NCBI GenBank assembly: GCA_023231115.1
Contig: JALNWA010000006.1
Location: forward strand, 1-59,461
DNA: 59,461 nt
Reading direction: 5' to 3'
Origin: Candidatus Altimarinota bacterium
GTDB taxonomy: Bacteria; Patescibacteriota; Gracilibacteria; UBA1369; LOWO2-01-FULL-3
In this document: piece by piece, positions 57,557 to 59,461 of the stretch
Layout: the number at the start of each line of letters is the position of its first letter
How positions within the stretch are numbered: position 1 is the stretch's first letter
Position numbers and translations under genes: made by a program
The notes under the pieces: model-generated
What the model saw: only the letters and a program-made list of their open reading frames with translations
Told to the model about the DNA's origin: nothing
Databases searched by the model: none

Positions 57557-58069
57557 TTAGAGTGAAGAATTTTGAATAATTTTTGTTCTTTCCGGAATTT
57601 TCCATTTTTTCATTAAATCTGCGCAAGCTTTTGGGACATATTCTTCCCATTCTTTGTTTTCTTGCATCGCTTCTCTTATTTTTGTTGCACTGATTTCAAG
57701 TTTTCTAGTTAGATTTTTAATCTTTATTTTTTTGTCGGCGTAGCAATCTTTTACGATTTTTGAACCCGTATAAACCGTTTCATAAGGCGGAATATAAGTG
57801 TTTAGGTGTTCTACCCAGAGATTATAATTATTTATATTTCTGATTGGAATAATTCTATATTTTTCTGAAGAAATTTTTGCTTCTTTTAATGATTCGTCGA
57901 TTATTTGAAATCTTTCGCTGGCGGTCATTGGATTTTCCGGAAGAAAACTGTTTTCCGCGCTTCCAATCGCTATAATCACGCTGTCATTTTCTTTCAAAAT
58001 TTCTTTGACAACTTCAAGATGACCTTTGTGGAAAGGCTGGAATCGTCCGATAAATAAAGCTACCTTCAT
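57557..58069 (-). CDS. nadM: Nicotinamide-nucleotide adenylyltransferase, archaeal type
   Basis: The 170 residues match the archaeal NadM family better than bacterial NadD. The nucleotidyltransferase motif GRFQPFHKGHLEVVKEIL contains H-x-G-H. AIGSAENSFLPENPMTASER follows, then YTGSKIVKDCY and the second motif EISATKIREAMQEN (I-S-x-T-x-x-R). It joins NMN (or NaMN) with ATP to give NAD (or NaAD). It lies 27 bp downstream of nadE, so the two likely act together in NAD synthesis. Confidence 0.92.
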   Translation of the reverse strand: MKVALFIGRFQPFHKGHLEVVKEILKENDSVIIAIGSAENSFLPENPMTASERFQIIDESLKEAKISSEKYRIIPIRNINNYNLWVEHLNTYIPPYETVYTGSKIVKDCYADKKIKIKNLTRKLEISATKIREAMQENKEWEEYVPKACADLMKKWKIPERTKIIQNSSL

Positions 58070-58096
58070 GTCTCTAAGAATATTGAAAAACCTTTT

Positions 58097-58849
58097 TTAA
58101 TTCAAGACGATAAGATGAGGTGGACAACATTTGTGTTGATTTATTTCTATCAACCTGAATATTTTGTGTACTAAATTTGGATTTATTCCTTTGTCGATGA
58201 GGTCGTCTTTTGAAAGGCCTTTTTCCACTTGAGATAAAATCATGTCCATTTCTTTGTACGTCATTCCCAATTCTTCTTCGTCTGTTTGTCCCGGATAAAG
58301 CTCTGCGGATGGCGCTTTTGTTAAAAATTCGTCAGGAAGTCCAAGGTGTTCCGCTAATTTATAAACGTCTGTTTTTAGCATGTCTCCGATCACTTCGATG
58401 TCTGCGGCAAGGTCTCCGTATTTTGTTCCGTAGCCCAAGAAAAGTTCGGTTTTGTTTGAAGCTCCGATGACTAATGCGTTTTTTGTGTTTGCGAAATTAT
58501 AAAGAATCGACATTCTTACGCGGGCTTTTACATTTATTTGTGCGAGGTCGCTTGGTTTCCATGGAAGAGAAAGAAAATCCGTCAAAAATTTATTTAATGG
58601 GACTGTGAAAAATTCAACTTTTAAAAACTGGCAAAGTGTTTTTGCGTGTAGATAGTTTTCCTCTAAGGAAACACCTTTTTCCGGCATCAAAAGTGCTGTG
58701 ACATTCTCAGGTCCGAGTGCGTCGACAGTTAATTTTAGTGCGACTGCGGAATCGACTCCGCCGCTAACTCCGATTACAGCTTTTTCAAAGCCATAAGTTT
58801 TAAAATATTTGTGAATTTCAGCGAGAATTTTTGTGTAAATGTTTTGCAT
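58097..58849 (-). CDS. nadE: NAD synthetase, ammonia-dependent
   Basis: This 250-residue N-type ATP pyrophosphatase has the P-loop VIGVSGGVDSAVALKL (about 25-40). Further motifs are QINVKARVRMSILYNFANTK, VIGASNKTELFLGYGTKYGD, DMLKTDVYKLAEHLGLP and APSAELYPGQTDEEELG, followed by the family C-terminus MDMILSQVEKGLS. No glutaminase domain is present, so free ammonia is the nitrogen source. A promoter with a palindrome lies upstream (58870-58904). Confidence 0.95.
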   Translation of the reverse strand: MQNIYTKILAEIHKYFKTYGFEKAVIGVSGGVDSAVALKLTVDALGPENVTALLMPEKGVSLEENYLHAKTLCQFLKVEFFTVPLNKFLTDFLSLPWKPSDLAQINVKARVRMSILYNFANTKNALVIGASNKTELFLGYGTKYGDLAADIEVIGDMLKTDVYKLAEHLGLPDEFLTKAPSAELYPGQTDEEELGMTYKEMDMILSQVEKGLSKDDLIDKGINPNLVHKIFRLIEINQHKCCPPHLIVLN

Positions 58850-58869
58850 AAATTTTTGTATTAAGAAAG

Positions 58870-58904
58870 GAGGTTAATATACCTCGCTGACGGAATTGAA
58901 ACAA
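58870..58904 (-). promoter_or_regulatory. nadE promoter with palindromic operator
   Basis: Minus strand: TTGTTT (58899-58904), 17 bp spacer, TATATT (58876-58881). The -10 sits inside the inverted repeat GAGGT-6-ACCTC (58870-58885), a possible repressor site. The plus-strand AAGGAGGT here is not a ribosome site for any gene. Confidence 0.45.
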
Positions 58905-58911
58905 TATGAAA

Positions 58912-59388
58912 TTATTTATACTTTTTGATTGCTTGATTCACTTCCAAATCTTGGGTGCGTTTGCGAAGGGTTTCGCGCTTGTCGTAGAGTTTTTTGCCTT
59001 TGCAGATTCCGATAGAGAGTTTTATTAAACCGGATTTTGGATAAAGCTGCAGTGGAATTATTGTGACTCCTTTTTGGTCGAGATTTTGCGCAAGTGTTGA
59101 AATTTCTTTTTTACTCAAAAGTAATTTTCTCGGTCTGACAGGATCTAAAGTTTTTATGTCTGCGAATTTATAATTTGAAACATGGGCTTGTTTCAAAAAC
59201 GCTTCACCTCCTTCAATGCTGACAAAAGCTCCTTTCAAATTTGCCTGTGATTTTTTTATGGCTTTTACTTCAGCTCCGTTCAAAACTATTCCGGCTTCGA
59301 AATTTTCCAAAATAATATAGTCGTGATACGCTTTTTTGTTTTTTGCGTAAAAATTTTCTTCCTTGTTTTTTGCGGATGTTTTTTTCAT
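58912..59388 (-). CDS. smpB: SsrA-binding protein SmpB
   Basis: SmpB binds the tRNA-like part of tmRNA and takes it to stalled ribosomes. The 158 residues contain YHDYIILENFEAGIVLNGAE, VKAIKKSQANLKGAFVSIEG, FLKQAHVSNYKF, RPRKLLLSKKEISTLAQ and GLIKLSIGICKGKKLYDKRE, then a basic tail. The partner tmRNA lies 30 kb away at 28446. In many genomes smpB is next to ssrA; here they are separated. Confidence 0.97.
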   Translation of the reverse strand: MKKTSAKNKEENFYAKNKKAYHDYIILENFEAGIVLNGAEVKAIKKSQANLKGAFVSIEGGEAFLKQAHVSNYKFADIKTLDPVRPRKLLLSKKEISTLAQNLDQKGVTIIPLQLYPKSGLIKLSIGICKGKKLYDKRETLRKRTQDLEVNQAIKKYK

Positions 59389-59413
59389 TTGCGTTTTGGT
59401 TCTCGTGTCGTGA

Positions 59414-59419
59414 TATAAT
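59414..59419 (+). promoter_or_regulatory. -10 element of the gene at the right edge
   Basis: A perfect TATAAT lies 31 bp before an ATG at 59451. No good -35 is seen at 16-18 bp, so it may need an activator or extended -10 contact. Confidence 0.35.
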
Positions 59420-59450
59420 CTACCGTGGTTTTAAATTTTAATCCATACCT

Positions 59451-59461
59451 ATGGCAAATTA
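59451..59461 (+). CDS. Start of a gene running off the window (MAN...)
   Basis: ATG GCA AAT at the window edge, preceded by an AT-rich leader and a TATAAT. Only three codons are visible, so nothing can be said about the product. Confidence 0.3.

Noticed and set aside
58865..59026. Plus-strand gene after a strong AAGGAGGT (ATG near 58905, about 40 codons)
   Set aside because: It is antisense to smpB and protein-unlike; the AGGAGG is explained by the palindrome in the nadE promoter.
1..59461. Use of genetic code 25 (UGA = glycine) as in Gracilibacteria
   Set aside because: Several conserved genes end in TGA at the family-appropriate length (rdgB, the toxin at 13648, PBP1A with an ATGA overlap to the next gene), and Trp and Gly are encoded normally throughout.

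Overview
The window looks like a chromosomal segment of a low-GC, small-genome bacterium of the Candidate Phyla Radiation, most likely the Peregrinibacteria/Gracilibacteria side. This is inferred from gene content and style; no 16S rRNA is present. The reasons are many short lipoproteins and S-layer-homology proteins, archaeal-type TrmB regulators and an archaeal-type NMN adenylyltransferase, an intact MEP isoprenoid set, few Shine-Dalgarno sequences with AT-rich leaders instead, and many lineage-specific hypotheticals. UGA acts as a stop: five genes end in TGA at family-appropriate places, one of them in an ATGA overlap. TAA dominates as the stop codon. This argues against the UGA=Gly code of Gracilibacteria proper, and it makes the in-frame TGA in the first, partial gene notable.

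Layout. 1-5.5 kb: partial membrane protein, a RelE-type toxin/antitoxin pair, pdxT, recR, a large hypothetical, ispE and a lipoprotein. 5.6-11.3 kb: SLH protein, fused ispDF, a stand-alone response regulator, dxr, a candidate small RNA, and a TrmB regulator with two near-identical operator copies between it and a divergent hypothetical. 11.3-13.9 kb: infC-rpmI-rplT with a consensus promoter and a terminator, a cyclophilin lipoprotein and a second TA module. 14-20.5 kb: murF, DNA polymerase III delta', TPR protein, VanW protein, YtxH-like protein and RNase Y. 20.8-28.9 kb: dnaN, mfd, a Fic protein on a leaderless-type promoter, three adjacent paralogues built from an undescribed repeat domain, and tmRNA. 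28.9-36.4 kb: methyltransferase and divergent TrmB regulator, a membrane-anchored sigma-like protein, rdgB, small hypotheticals, two SLH proteins and an O-methyltransferase. 36.4-48.8 kb: PBP1A, a PAS/GAF sensor, an 845-residue protein with a methyltransferase-like core, pheT-pheS, dinD next to a truncated tRNA-Asp, a lipoprotein and HU. 49-59.4 kb: two small membrane proteins with duplicated upstream regions, topA with a long inverted duplication of its 3' end, a lipoprotein, a ~980-residue secreted protein, phosphomannomutase, nadM, nadE and smpB.

Functional links. ispE, ispDF and dxr cover most of the MEP pathway. murF and PBP1A show that peptidoglycan is made, and VanW and SLH proteins decorate the envelope. 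ssrA and smpB (both here, 30 kb apart) give trans-translation. recR, mfd, topA, dnaN and holB are replication and repair genes. nadM and nadE finish NAD synthesis. No CRISPR array, insertion sequence, complete tRNA or rRNA was seen. The main leads are the three-gene repeat-domain family beside fic, the TrmB operator pair, the long atypical tmRNA tag, the anticodon-loop-truncated tRNA-Asp beside dinD, the membrane-tethered sigma-like protein, and the snap-back inverted repeat after topA.
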